Positions 11,341-23,499 of a DNA stretch of 64,000 bases are shown piece by piece (positions within the stretch are counted from its first letter, which is position 1; every line of letters begins with the position of its first letter). The notes under the pieces were generated by a model. It worked only from the letters and a program-made list of their open reading frames with translations, was not told where the DNA came from and ran no database searches. This DNA is from Posidonia oceanica. Lineage: Eukaryota; Streptophyta; Magnoliopsida; Alismatales; Posidoniaceae. The stretch lies in assembly GCA_037176725.1 (NCBI GenBank), contig JAZBRS010000075.1, forward strand, positions 71,426,001-71,490,000, read 5' to 3'. The position numbers and the translations under genes are program-made.

Positions 11341-12010
11341 GCGTGTCTTATGCCGTTTTCCTTTGCATGTCGCCTGCATTGCATGGTTTTTACCGTCGTT
11401 TTGCTTTTTCGCTTGCATTTGCATATAGCGCAGTGATGCTTACTGCTTGGAGTTCTCACGAGCCAAGTTTCGCCTGGTTCGGAACACAGACAGCGTTGCT
11501 GAACACTTAGACTGCACGTTTACTTTCCTGCATTGCATCCCACCACTTAGAGCACACCTATGAGCATTCATTCAGGCATTAATTGGCATTTAGGCATTCA
11601 AACCTGCATTTCCCTGCGTATGCGAGCGTAAGCCTAGAAAGACCGATTCTCGGGCGTGTCGGGGGTGCCTAACACCTTCCCCGCACGTAACAGGAGTCCT
11701 TGCCCAATCTTTTGGCCCGCAATGACCATATCGCCCTTATCCTAGGCATGAGTCATCTCATTTGCATGCATTTGCATTTGTTTTCCTTTGCATTGCTTCG
11801 CTTTGCATTTCTTGCTTGGTTTTGCGTGTCAATTCACGCATTTCCCCGGTTTTCCTTGTCTCCCGATAATAGACACGGTGGCGACTCTGAATTGTCTTAT
11901 CTTCTTCTTTTCTTATCTTTTCTCCTCTGTTTTAAGTGTTTTCGAGTTGAGCCCTCCTCCTCGGACTTAGCCGCTAATAGTAAGCCTGATTCTGATTGGG
12001 ATTACTACAG

Positions 12011-12028
12011 TGGCGACTCTACTGGGGA
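12011..12028 (+). promoter_or_regulatory. Primer-binding site of element 1
   Basis: TGGCGACTCTACTGGGGA begins one base after the LTR end. Ogre-type elements use a tRNA-Arg-complementary site of the TGGCGACTC class; the match here is to that class from memory and was not tested against a tRNA set. Element 2 has a near-identical site on the other strand. Confidence 0.85.
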
Positions 12029-13316
12029 GAGCAGACTCCGGCTTTCGTTCCTGGCTTTCTTCGCTCGCCTGTTCTGCAGCTTTGTCTGCCTTTTGTGCCT
12101 TCTTCGCCTGTTTTGCTCGCTTTTCTGTGCAAACTCTTAGCGAGTCGCCATGTGGCTACTCCGCTTAGCTTTTGCACCTCCTTTGCCTTGGTTTGTGCTC
12201 TATTTTGCTTTGCTATGCCTCTGTTGCTTGTTTACTTGCTTATTTCCTTGCTTCTACTCTAACTTGCTTTACAGCTTACCTGTCTTTATTTTCCTTATCT
12301 TGCTTGCTTATTATTTCCTCATTTCTTGCACGATGCATGTCTACATACTTGTTTGGCAACGATGCATGCTTTTTGAATGATGAATGCTTTCTTTTACACA
12401 TTTGCTATGTCACTACGCACGCACATGCCCTGCTTATATGCCTTTTGACATGATGGATGCTTTCTCTTCACTGTCATGCTCACAAACACCCACACATGCC
12501 ATGCACTTGCCTTTTGCTGTGTTGTATGTTGTTTGCTTGCCATATTTGACCGATTTTCTTCCCTTTCGCACATGCCATGCCTAGGATAGTAGAGACTTGT
12601 TTGCTCTCCCCGTGGTTAACTAAAATGGCAAGTAAAAAGAACTTCTAGGAGCAGCTAGAGACTTCAAACAATCCTTCACCCCCTTGGGTTAATAAAATGC
12701 GCAAGATAAAAGACTTTAATCATTTGCATAAGCATCATATAGGGCATGCATCTTCTCATCTGAGTCCACCTATTAGTTTGCGAAGGATAGTCCCGACCTC
12801 TTGTTCCACTGCTTTGGGCATGGCGCAAGTCAGTCGGTCTGTCCCCCCTTTGTTCAAGGGTCGTGTCGGTGTTAGTAGAGGGTACTACCCATGCCTCGGC
12901 GGGGTTGAGGCCACCAACGCACCACCCTGTCATTACCTCTGGGCCAGGAGTTAGGCAGGGAACCCACTTTTCTGACCTGAGTCGGTGACCCGTACACCCA
13001 GGGATACCCGAAGTAGATCACCTGCTAAGATACACTAGATAGTTGAGGGGGGCATACTAGAAAGCATACATGTCATTCATGCCATCTAACTTAACTCATG
13101 TGCATCTGTCTTTCAGTTTCTAATTCCTGTTTCCTTCTGTTTGTGTCAGCAGTGATCGGTAAGCGAGTTCCCCTTGCTGGAGCATGGGTACCGACCCTTT
13201 CTGACACACTTGTTGCGACCTTGTTCGCGACCATTCCCCTTCTGAGCTATCCGCCTTTGCGACGATAGCTCCTATTAGGAATCGCCATTTGCATACCCGT
13301 CGCAGCCCCTATTCTC
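12029..13316 (+). other. Leader between primer site and gag
   Basis: About 1.3 kb without a credible ORF, so the upstream ORF1 of canonical Ogre is not here. The stretch 12750-12960 (gtactacccatgcc, gtcggtgttagtagagg) has a reversed counterpart in element 2 near 54180-54330, so it is a conserved leader rather than random DNA. A donor-like CGGTAAGC lies near 13159. Confidence 0.55.
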
Positions 13317-16028
13317 ATGCGCTCTAGGTCAGCAATGGCCCAGTACATCAGTGAGCCTCTCTTTACTCCTGTCACGGAGGGTGTTTCCATTCCGGCCCCT
13401 TCAGTTGCTCCTTCTGTCCCTTTCATTCCCCCTCCGACGCCAGGGTTTCCTCCCCTGACGCCTCTACGATCTCAGTATGTTCCGGGACAGTGGCAAGCAT
13501 CTCTCCCTCCGGATCCGGTCGCCGAGTCTATCTTGATGACCGTTACTCGCGCTTCGGAGACGCCATTGCCCCCTCCGTCCCAGGGATACATCGCCTTTGA
13601 CATCCCTCCCACCGCTGCTGCGACTTTTATTGTAGAACCTGTTCCTCCCGGACAATCTGTGTCCATGCCATTTGCTTCTCAACCTTCGCCGGCACTGCAC
13701 TTCAGCGTTCCCGCTGCCGAGACGCCTGAGGCGCAGTACCAGCACCTGATGGAGCTTGCCCAGAGACTGCAGGGCATGGCTCTATCGGTTCGTCCTCCCT
13801 GTGCTCCTGTCGTTCCTGAGGTTCCTTTGAGGCCAGTTCCTGCATTTCATGCTTCTACCTCTACACCTCCGCCTCGACCATCGTCTCAACTACTCACGGT
13901 TCCGACGATGGGGGCCCGTTTACCGCCTCCTTCTGCACAACACTTAGCACAGCATGCTCCTCTCCCCCCTGGTGGTCAGTCTTTTGGACCGGCTGGAGCC
14001 CAGTACCTCACTAGCTCGCTGTCTGGCACCCCGCCTGCACAGCAACTGGTGCTCCGGCATCCTACCCCTCCCACAGCACAGCATGGCATCTACCCTTCCC
14101 CTTTGCATCAAGCCCAGCATCCTGCATACATCCCTGCATACACAGTTCCCCAGCACGGATACGCCGGCCATCCCGTTGCTCCACCAGGCGACGCTATGGT
14201 AGATCCGGAGGAGCACTTAGGTGCGACCCATTCGGCGTATGTGCTCAATACCCCAGCTGATCCCTCTCCTGTGGCAGCAAATCCAGACCCCATCAACAAC
14301 CGGATGGACGTCTTGGAGAAGGCACTACGACTAGTGCAGGGTACTGAGCACCAGACCTACCAATTTCGGGACCTCTGTTGCTTTCCAGAGGCGGTACTCC
14401 CTCCGAAGTTCAAAATCCCGGACTTCGAGAAATACAATGGTAGGGGCTGCCCTGTGGCACACCTAAAGGCATATTGCGGTGATCTCGCTCAGCTCCAGGC
14501 TGACGAGAGGTTGCTGATCCGCCTGTTCCAGAAGAGCTTGACCGGGCCGGCACTCAAGTGGTTCACATCGCTTGATATGTCAGCCATCAAGACTTGGAAC
14601 GACCTCAGTCAGGCGTTCCTGAAACAGTACTCCTTCAACCTCGATCTAGTCCCAAAGCGGGCGGACTTGATCGCAATCAAGCAGAATTCCGGCGAGCCGT
14701 TCAGGGAGTACGTCGGCCGCTGGCGTGCCCTTGCCTCTTAGGTGCAAGATAGACCCTCTGACAAGGAGTCTATTGAGATCGTCATCAAAGGGGTGCAGCC
14801 ATCTCTTGGAGCTCTGCTTAGCATCCAACCAGTCACTACTTTTGCAGCACTCATCAGAGCTGGAGCGCGCGTGGAGAGTTCTCTACGGAGTGGCAACTTC
14901 CCGGCTCTCTCTGCATTCGCTAAGCAGGCCGCGATTAGCAGTAACAGTGCCAACAGCAGCACCTCCAACAACAACAACAACGGCAGCAACAACCGCCCGA
15001 AGAGGAAGGACTCGCCGAAAACCGCTGTTGCATTCGTCGACTCCCCTGCTGTGCCTGTTCACTTGCAATCCCGGCCTGCCCCGGCTCCGATGGTGTATGC
15101 TCCTACACCTAGGAATCCACCTACACCACAAATCACAACCACCGCTAGACCGGTCTACCCTGCCGCACCGGTTCAGCGAGGCTCATACCAGAGGCAAAGA
15201 AGGCCACCCATTGAGAAGCGGAAATTCGCCCCACTGGTGGAACCGCTCACGGTCATCTTGCCAAAGGTTGCATCGCTCCTGAAGTTCCCAGAGGTTCGTC
15301 CGCCCCCAAGTCCTCTACCGCATTGGTTTAGGGCGAACCTCTTCTGCAATTTCCATCGAAGCGTCGGGCATTCGACAGACAATTGCTACTCCCTGCGGAA
15401 CGCAATTCAGGACCTGATCGAATCGGGAACGATTGTGATTGACACGCACGAGGCATCCACTCAAGCACACACTCATGCATCTGCACTTTCAGCTGTTCCT
15501 CCTCATTCTGGCATCATCCACCAACCCCTATCGGAGCACACTTATTCGGGAGGGGCTGGAACCTCAGGCATTCACTCTGTCTTCCCTTCTGGGCCTACTA
15601 CCTCTGTGGTAGACCCTTCTGATCTTATTTCTGATATTTCTGAGCCTTTCCCTGTTAATCTCTATCTTGCGGCAGTTGCCGGCTCCGAGTCGGGAGTTCA
15701 CATGATCCGACCGCGTGCCTGGCCGGAGCGCCCCTTTGCGCGCCCCGCTGTGCTTCCTCAGGCTCAATCCCCTGTACACCTCCTAGCTAGTGCCCAGCCT
15801 AGATCCCCCGTCCACCTCTTAGGGCGACCTCAGCTAGGATCCCCTGTACACCTTCTAGGCAGACCTCAACCTGCCCCAGCCTTCCCACCCCAACAACCAT
15901 ACCCTCTAGGTAGACCTCAATACCCAATAGGTCCCCCTGTAACCCCTCCTGTGCTCGCAACACGTGCTCCTGTGGTTATTGACTTAACTGTGGACACCCA
16001 TCGCGTCCCTTATAGCTACGCCACATAA
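13317..16028 (+). pseudogene. gag: Gag of element 1, with an internal stop
   Basis: A frame of about 903 codons, chosen to start at MRSRSAMAQYISEP because element 2 has a matching RSRSVMVQQTSEP. Residues 1-320 are Pro-rich. A retrotransposon gag core follows at about 365-505, with FEKYNGRGCPVAHLKAYCGD, LIRLFQKSLTGPALKWF and EPFREYVGRWRAL. A CCHC-like finger, CNFHRSVGHSTDNC, is at residues 677-690 (15345-15386). Gag would form the particle and bind the RNA. A TAG at 14739-14741 splits it in the core. A TAA at 16026-16028 separates it from the protease, which continues in the same frame. Confidence 0.88.
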
Positions 16029-17615
16029 ATGTGTGCGGAAGTAACGCGATCGGGGAGGGTCTATAGGCCCCCAGCACCGGCAATTAGGCCAAATCACCCT
16101 GAACCTGCTATGCCCGCACCCTCTAACCAACCCGTAGCGGACCCAACCTCAAGGCAACCTGTAGCAAGCCGAATCCCTGCCCAGCCAGTAGCGGCCCAAC
16201 TTCCTGCCATTACCCCTTTAGAGCTTGCCAAAACAACCCCTCCTGTCGCCAAAAAGAACCAACCCAAGGCAGACATAACCTCCCAACTTAAGAAGGTCAA
16301 AGCCGACATATCCATTTGGGACCTAATCCACACCTCTGCCGAACACCGCGAGGCTTTTCTTCGCATGTTCCAGGCTGCCCGTGTGTCCCAATCTATTGAG
16401 CCTTCAGCCTTGGAGAGCATGGTAGGGATGATTGCGGAGCCCCAGGTCATCTCTTTTACAAGTGATGAACTACCTCCGGCGGGGATTAATCACAATCAAC
16501 CCCTGTTCGTCACGGTTCAGTTCAAAAACTTTCGCATTCCCCTAACACTGGTTGATAATGGGTCAGGCCTTAACGTCTGCCCCTTGCGTACTGCAACCAA
16601 GCTCGGATTCAAAGCCGAGGACATCACGCCAGCCATGAAGGGAATGACAGCTTTTGACAACACACACCATGACGCTTTGGGGGTTCTGATTATTCCTCTC
16701 GCTATTGGCCCGGTCGTCTTCGATGTAGAATTCTATGTCGTCGACTTGAAGCCCAACTTCAATCTTCTGCTTGGGCGCCCTTGGCTCCACAAGCATCAGG
16801 TCCTTCCCTCGACCCTCCATCGAATGATAAAGTACCGTCGTGGCGATGATGTCATTGTCGTCATGGCGGAGAACTTTGAGAAGGAGTGGATCGAGGCAGT
16901 CTCCCCCGTGTCTTCACAAGCTATCCCGTTTGACCCCGAGACTTCTGAAGCTCTATATCGCGTTAACCGGTGCGAGCCAGTTAACTTCATTCCTGATCTT
17001 GAACGTGTCAACTCCTTGGCCGTTCACAATAACCCCTTCCGAATGGTCGAGAATGTATGTCACAGGTGGGGTTACATAAAGGGTACACCGCTCGGGCGTC
17101 ACGGCCAGGGGATCGCAAAGCCGATCGTAGCAGTGGAGCAGAGGAAATCTGAAGGCCTCGGTTACGAACCCAAGCCCAACGAAGATTACTACCTTCAGCT
17201 CAAGGATCAAGAACCAACCATCCCCAGAGACCTCACTAACTTCACCAGTGCAGGGGTTCTGGGATCAACTGATGATCAGGCCGCGGTGCCGGCAGAAGAC
17301 TGGGTCTGCATTGAGGACTATTACTCGGATGAGGAGCAGTCTGGTGCAGTAGAGGCAGCCCCAACTGGCAGCAAGGCTCTGATCAGCACAGAGGCACCAC
17401 GGTCAGTCTGTCCGGCTCTCCCTCCAGCAGATATAGCAGACAACTCAGCAGGCTCCGTGGCAGAACTGGCAAGCTCTCACACTTTTGTAGCCACATCTGC
17501 ATTACAAGCGCAGGCAGCAGCTCAAAAGTCAGAGACACTCCTTCTGGTAGAATCAGGCAGGCTACCTGCGGTCGCAGTCGCATCAGTACCGCTGTCCCTC
17601 TCTCTGGAAGGATAG
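16029..17615 (+). pseudogene. Aspartic protease with G-patch-like segment
   Basis: 528 codons in the gag frame, starting with the ATG that abuts the TAA. MCAEVTRSGRVYRPP near the start is a phrase typical of Ogre-like polyproteins. The catalytic motif is TLVDNGSGLNVCPL, with the Asp codon at 16554-16556 (residue 176); DNGS is the usual Tat/Ogre variant of DTGS. LGRPWLHKH follows about 70 residues later. Residues 345-382 (17062-17172) form a glycine-patch-like stretch, GTPLGRHGQGIAKP then EGLGYEPK, as known beside proteases in some retroelements. The role is cleavage of the polyprotein. A TAG ends the frame at 17613-17615, but the same frame stays mostly open beyond. Confidence 0.85.
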
Positions 17616-18506
17616 TCAGTCAATTCAGTCAGCAGCGCGACTCGGCCTACTTCAGCAGTCACATCACTGAGAATGCAGCCGGCGCAGTCCATTTCGTATC
17701 TTCCTGCCGCAAAGCAGCAACTCTCACAACAAGCCCCCATGGCGTCAGAAGCCGCGCTCTCACAGTCATCACCGGATGCAGAGGACGAACTGAGCACCAC
17801 AGTCTCCCGGCCCTTGAGCCCTCAGAAGAGCACCTCTGCCTGCCCTCCACCTGCAACAGTGACCCTGGCAGCATACCCATCTGTGGCCCCGCTGATCAGC
17901 CTATCTGGATCCCCCATGCCAAAGTTGCCACTATCAGGCACGCCCGTGAGCCAAACCATGCAAACTCCAAGGGCAGCGATCCGTCTTGCAGCCGGGCCAG
18001 TGCCGCAGGCCCCCGGCGCCTACTACGTCGACTCACCCTCAGACGAGGAGGAAGGAGTGGCGATAGAAGCCCAGGTCGATTCATGGATGTCCGACTTAGA
18101 GCTGCTTTATCAAGAACAACTCAAGTCGATAACTCAAGACCTGGCAGAGCATCGAGCCACAGAAAGGAAAGGGAAAGCCGTGGTTACGGACCCTCCTCTG
18201 CAAGAAGACCATGCCTCCATCATGGTCCTGGAAGAAGACTCGGCAGTACCGGACCCCCCTAGACCAGATGAACTCATCACTCTCCAACCAGAAGGCGGGT
18301 CTAGGTGGTTTGTGCAACACATGCCTCACTGGGGGAGCATAGCGAGCGGCAATGCCTAGATCAGCCGCCGGTCCAGCATATCCTCCACAAGCACACTGGA
18401 AGACTCAGAGGAGGAGGCACTAGCAGTACAAACAGCAGCAGCAACAGAGCAGAAAACAGAATCAGCAGCAGAATCATCAGCAGCCTCAGTAGCAGGACCA
18501 TCAGCA
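17616..18506 (+). other. Protease-RT linker, possible Ogre-type intron region
   Basis: The gag-pro frame continues through this stretch with one TAG at 18357-18359. The peptide is Pro/Ser/Ala-rich, then becomes low-complexity from cag/gca repeats at 18420-18530. Ogre elements are reported to carry a spliced intron between protease and RT, and this is the matching place. I could not fix donor and acceptor sites by eye, so whether the stops are removed by splicing is open. Confidence 0.5.
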
Positions 18507-20300
18507 GTGTCAGCAACAGCAACAGCAGAGCACTCAACAGAATCGGTCATGCCAGAGCAGACAGAAGAAGATGCCAGGACAAAGGTCACGCACCGAGACT
18601 ACAAGAATACTCGAGTGAGCGTGACCATCCTGAAGCGTCACCAGGGCCAAGCAGCGGAACATGTACACTCTTTCGACATCACAAATCCTTCTTTTGAGAA
18701 AGAGATCCTCTCGGAACTTATTGCTTATGGAGAGGAGGACGATACGGGCATGGATGAGACTGATGAACCATTGCCCGAGTTCCAGCCCTATGACGACGAC
18801 CCAGAAGGCCCCAACCTCCATGTTGAAGAAGAAACAGAGGTTGTCAACATCGGCATAGCTGAGGAAGTCAGAGAAGTTCGCATCAGTGCCCAGCTGTCCT
18901 CCCAGGCTCGAGCAGAGTTCATCGCATTCTTGAAAGAATATGCGGATGTCTTCGCCTGGGGTTACGAGGATATGGTTGGCCTTGACATAGAGATAGTGGT
19001 GCACAATCTGCCCTTGAACCTAGGCGCCAAGCCAGTGAAGCAGAAGCTAAGAAGATGGCGACCACAGTGGCTGCTCATGATCAAAGAAGAGATAATGAAG
19101 TAGCTCAGAGTCAATTTCCTCAAGGTTGTCCTTTATCCTGAGTGGCTGGCGAACATTGTACCTGTGCCCAAGAGAGATGGCCGAGTCCGAATCTGCATCG
19201 ACTATAGGGACCTGAACAAGGCGAGTCCCAAGGACAACTTCCCATTGCCTCACATTGACGTCCTAGTCGACAATATAGCGGGCCACAAGATGCTTTCCTT
19301 CATGGACGGCTTTTCCGGATATAATCAGATTAAGATGGCAGAAGAAGACATGGAAAAGACTTCATTCATCACCCCTTGGAGAGTTTTCTGCTACCAAGTC
19401 ATGCCGTTCAGTCTGAAGAATGCTGGCGCAACATATCAGAGGGCCATGACTGCCCTGTTCCACGACCTCATGCACCAAGAAGTGGAGGTCTACGTAGACA
19501 ACATGATTGCTAAAACCAAAGAGCCTGAAGATCAACTTGCTTGTCTAAAAAAGCTCTTTGACCGTCTACGGAAGTACAAGTTGCGCCTGAACCCCAACAA
19601 GTGTGTATTCGGGGTGTCTTCTAGCAAACTGCTCGGCTACATTGTTAGCCAAAGGGGGATTGAGGTGGACCCGATGAAAGCAAAAGCCATCGTGGACATG
19701 CCACCCCCCAAAACTGGAAAGGAGGTTCGAGGTCTGCTTGGGCGTTTACAGTATATCAGTCGCTTCATTGCACAGCTTACACCCATCTGTGAACCCATAT
19801 TCAAGCTCCTGAAGAAGAATGCACAAATCGACTGGAGTGAGGAGTGCCAGACTGCATTTGCCAAGATCAAGCAGCTGTTGGTCAAGCCTCCTGTCCTGGT
19901 TCCTCCCACACCAGGGAGACCTTTGCTTCTCTACCTTTCTACTACGCAGCATTCCATGGGCACCGTCTTGGGCCAACATGATGAATCTGGTAGAAAGGAG
20001 CGCGCCATCTATTACCTGAGCAAGAAATTTAATGAATGTGAGGCCAGGTACAGCACACTAGAGAAGACCTGCTTATCCCTTGTCTGGGCTGCACAGAAAC
20101 TAAGGCACTATATGATGGCATACCCAGTTCAGCTCTTGTGCCGGCATGACCCCATCAAGTTTCTCTTTCAAAAGCCGGCCATGGTAGGCAGATGTGCTAA
20201 GTGGCAGGTGTTATTGTCTCAGTACGACATCACCTTTGTCACACAGAAATCCATAAAGGGCCAGGCCATGGCAGACCACCTTGCTGATCTCCCTCTGCCT
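18507..20300 (+). pseudogene. pol: Reverse transcriptase and first RNase H of element 1
   Basis: Same frame as gag. An N-terminal stretch (EYADVFAWGYEDMVGLD) leads into RT. TAG at 19101-19103 interrupts before VPVPKRDGRVRICIDYRDLN. The RT palm shows FMDGFSGYNQI (first Asp 19305-19307) and YVDN at 19491-19502 where the family has YVDD: the second catalytic Asp is Asn here. SSSKLLGYIVSQRGIEVDP and the connection domain follow. The first RNase H has RPLLLYLSTTQHSMGTVL, YYLSKKFNECEARYS and MADHLADLP; its first catalytic position is not an obvious Asp. The role is copying the RNA into DNA. With the stop and YVDN this copy should be inactive. Confidence 0.9.
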
Positions 20301-20389
20301 GAATACCAACCCCTCCAGACGCAGTTCCCTGACGAGGATATCCTCTTTGCGATGGGGGGCTCTAAGGAGAAAGATCCTGAAGAACAAGA

Positions 20390-20800
20390 GGAATGGCAGC
20401 TCTACTTTGACGGCGCTGTCAACAAAAAGGGTCGAGGCATAGGCGCAGTGCTGACCACGCCCCAAGGACAGATGATTCCCTTCGCGAGGAAGCTGACTTT
20501 CACCTGCACAAACAATGAAGCATAATATGAAGCATGCATCCTGGGATTGAAAGTCGCCCTCGAGCATGGGGCGCAAAAGCTGCATGTGCACGGCGATGCC
20601 ATGCTGGTGATTTCTCAAGTGAATGGTGACTGGAGGACAAAAGATCCCAAACTTGTGCCATATCACGAACACCTGCTGAGGCTGATGGAAGAATTTGAGA
20701 GAATCTACTTCACATATACGAACAGAGCGAAAAACGCGTACGCAGACGCGCTAGCAACTTTGGCATCCTGGCTCAGTATACCCAAAGACAGTACAGTAGA
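20390..20800 (+). pseudogene. pol: Second, archaeal-type RNase H (aRH)
   Basis: WQLYFDGAVNKKGRGIGAV opens the domain, with the first Asp at 20409-20411. NNEA is followed by TAA at 20523-20525 and then YEACILGL. By alignment with the RNase H fold, that stop falls on the catalytic Glu codon. HVHGDAMLVI supplies the next Asp (20595-20597) and NAYADALATLAS the last (20745-20747). A second RNase H after the standard one is a known mark of the Tat lineage. The downstream frame reopens at once. Confidence 0.85.
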
Positions 20801-22117
20801 TGTATCGGTTACCTGCATAGAGCAGCCTGCACATTGCATGAACATAGAAGAGGCAGATCCAGCAGAGGAGCAGCCATGGTATCAAGACATAAAAACTTTC
20901 CTGGAGTCTGGCAGCTTTCCTCCTGATGCCGCGGCAACAGACAGGAGAACTCTGATGCGTCTGGCATCAAAGTATGTGTTGGGGGCTGGGCAGCTATACA
21001 GAAGATCATATAACCAGATGCTACTGCGCTGCCTGGACAAATCAGAGGCGGACACGCTGATGCTTCAAGTGCATGCAGGGACCTGTGGCCTGCACATGAA
21101 CGGCATCCTCCTAGCTAAGAAGATCATGCTCCAAGGATATTTCTGGCAGACCATGGAAGCAGACTGCTGCCAGTTTGTGCGTAAATGCCACAACTGCCAG
21201 ATCCATGGTAACTTCATCAAGGCCCCCCCACAACAGCTGCATAACATGTCTTCGCCATGGCCTTTCTCCACCTGGGGGATCGATGTCATTGGCGCCATCC
21301 ACCCCGCTGCTTCAAATGGTCATCGCTACATTCTGGTAGCGATTGATTACTTCACCAAGTGGGTGGAAGCGGCCTCTTATAAGACAGTCACCGCTGTGGC
21401 AACAGAAAAGTTTATTAGGAACAATATCGTTGCCCGATATGGGGTCCCGCACTCTGTCATCTCTGATAATGGCACAAACTTCATTGCCAAAAGGACTGAG
21501 GAATACCTGCAGAGTCTTAAGATCAAGCATCATAGATCCTCGCCCTATCGGCCACAGATGAACGGAGCAGTGGAGTCTGCAAACAAGAACATTGTTAAAA
21601 TCCTGAAGAAGATGGCAGAAACCCACAAGGATTGGCATGACAAGCTCCCGTACGCCCTCTAGGCGTATAGGACATCAATCCGGACCTTGACGGGAGCCAC
21701 CTCTACTCTCTGGTGTACGGCATGGAAGCGGTGTTACCTGTCGAAGTAGAGATCCCCTCACTGCGGATCCTACGAGAAGCTGAGTTGGAAGAGGCAGAAT
21801 GGGTCGAAGACCGCTGCGTCCAACTGAATCTGATTGATGAGCACAGACTACAAGCTATACACAATGCTCACTATTACCAGAAGCGGATGGCTAGAGCGTT
21901 CTTGAAGAAGGTCCAGCCCAGAAACTTTCGGCCAGGAGATCTCGTTCTGTGCGCCATTCATTTACCTAACGGTCGAGGCAAATTCCGACCTAACTGGTGT
22001 GGCCCTTTTATGGTTAAGCAGATCTTCTCGGGTGGCGCTGTAACTCTTGAGGACATGGACCAGGTCGAGCAGTCCGAGCCGATCAACTTGTGCTACCTCA
22101 AGAAATACTATCAGTAG
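20801..22117 (+). pseudogene. pol: Integrase of element 1, one stop and one frameshift
   Basis: The H2C2 zinc-binding part has VHAGTCGLHMNG (His codon 21072) and RKCHNCQIHGN (Cys codons 21186, 21195). The catalytic core keeps its D-D-E: Asp 21282 (TWGIDVIGAI), Asp 21465 (VISDNGTNFI), Glu 21573 (MNGAVESANKNI). A TAG at 21660-21662 follows LPYAL. About 40 bp later one base is missing (near 21698-21705) and the frame shifts to the one that runs from 21713 to the stop at 22115-22117. The C-terminal part reads RNFRPGDLVLCAIHLPNGRG and RPNWCGPFMV, without a chromodomain, as expected for Tat. The role is insertion of the cDNA. Confidence 0.9.
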
Positions 22118-23499
22118 CCTGGAGCAGCCGTTGCAGATCACTCTCCATCGTCCCACCTCTTGTATTCCCACCCTTTGCACGCTTTCGCCCCTCTTCTCAT
22201 TCCGCTTCCCCTGCTTTTGCCCCTGTGCACCTTCATACACCACTTTGCTCTATCTTCTCCTGCATTCCCGTACGTTCCGTCCCTTATCATCGTCATCGTC
22301 ATTCTCTCAAATCATGCATTGCATATTGCCCGGTGATGAAAACCGGAAGTGCTTGCCTGCTGCGGAAGGAGCCCCCCGACCTCACCTGACACTACTTAGA
22401 TACCCTAGCTAGTGAGGGAGCCACCACTCAGGGAGAGCCGGCGAAATGCCCAAACACCTAAGGACTTACACTCCTGGAAAATGCTAGCCAAAAGAGAACA
22501 CATGTCTAAGCCTGGATGCACAAGAAAAGAAAGAAAGAGAGAGCCAGAGTTCACACCAGAAAGTCCCTAGCTCCCATGTCTCAGAAGCCAGGCACCCACT
22601 TCCTCTAGGGTAGGGGATAGCGGAGACCTGCAAGCCAAAAAAAAGAGAAAAAAAAAAAGAAAAGAAGGAGAGAAGAAAAAAACAGAAAAGAAGAAAAACA
22701 AAAAAAAAAAACAAAACAAACAACAAAAAAGAAGAAGAAGAGAATGATAGAAAAGAAAAAAAAAAGCAAAAAGCAAAAATCAACTCCAAAAAATGAAGGC
22801 AAGTAGAATAATCTCGCACCTTTCACCTACCCCAGAAAAGACTCAAAATTCGAGCCAGGTCCTCCTTGTCTCCAAGATAGGAATGGGAGGAGCCCTGCAC
22901 ACCTACATAGAAGCAAGAAAGACAAGAAAGAGGAAAAGAGTGAGTGTAAGTCCTTAAGAGTTTGGCGTGTAGCCTGTCCTCTCTACACCACCACCAAACA
23001 TCACCAGCACCCTTTCCTGGAGTGCCACCAACAAGTTAGGAGTCTGAGTAGAGTCCGGTGAATCAGGGACCGCTCCATTCCTAAGACAGCAGGCACTAAA
23101 GCATTCCGTATGCTGAGGGCAAACCACTCCAATCATTGATCATGCATACATCTGCATTTCCGATGATCTCATCCCCCCCTTTAATCATTCTGCCTTGCAA
23201 GATCTGCTCTGGTACTGAGACAGTATTCCTACTTAGCACGCGTTGGCATCATCGAGCTGCACTGGTCCAGGACTCCTACCAGTCCCCGCCCCCGTGCCAA
23301 CAGAATCCCCTACTTATATGTGCTTAATTGCCATGCTCTGAATGTTTACTGCTAAATATGTTGAACTGCTTTACCAGTTTCAGAATCTGCTTACAGTCAA
23401 TGATTATGTACTAGCAGGAAGTCTGATGATCTACAGTCTTGGTAACAAGTACTTGAAGATCCTGCAGCAGCTATCTACCTACATTCTGCGATCTGCGCA
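22118..23499 (+). other. Spacer between integrase and the extra ORF
   Basis: No credible gene. It contains a purine tract at about 22635-22790 made of a/g words (aaaagaaaagaaggagag), whose antisense gives a spurious Phe-rich frame. It may hold signals for expressing the downstream ORF, but none is evident. Confidence 0.6.

Larger units (their letters stand above)
6062..12009 (+). mobile_element. 5' LTR of element 1
   Basis: It starts TGTTGACACCCC and ends GGGATTACTACA. Composition changes along it: A-rich, gene-free DNA to about 7680; pyrimidine-rich to 8500; a GC-rich block 8520-9091; a T-rich stretch with many gcatt/tgcat words to 10056; a short GC-richer block to 10259; the 30-bp minisatellite; then a block near 11640-11700 (cgggcgtgtcggggg, then a gap, then cctaacaccttcccc) that also appears, reversed, in element 2's LTRs. 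Frames inside it are compositional and repeat-driven, not genes. No convincing TATA box was identified. Confidence 0.92.

Noticed and set aside
10408..11510. Several long frames on both strands (up to 342 codons), Cys/Pro-rich or Ala/Lys-rich
   Set aside because: All run through the 30-bp LTR minisatellite, change with unit shuffling, and are absent as such outside the array.
18507..22117. Endogenous pararetrovirus as an alternative for the pol region
   Set aside because: It has an integrase with D-D-E, a second RNase H, LTRs, a primer site and target duplications: a Ty3/gypsy retrotransposon.
22484..22826. Phe-rich minus-strand frames resembling a membrane protein
   Set aside because: They are the complement of a purine tract in the non-coding spacer of element 1.
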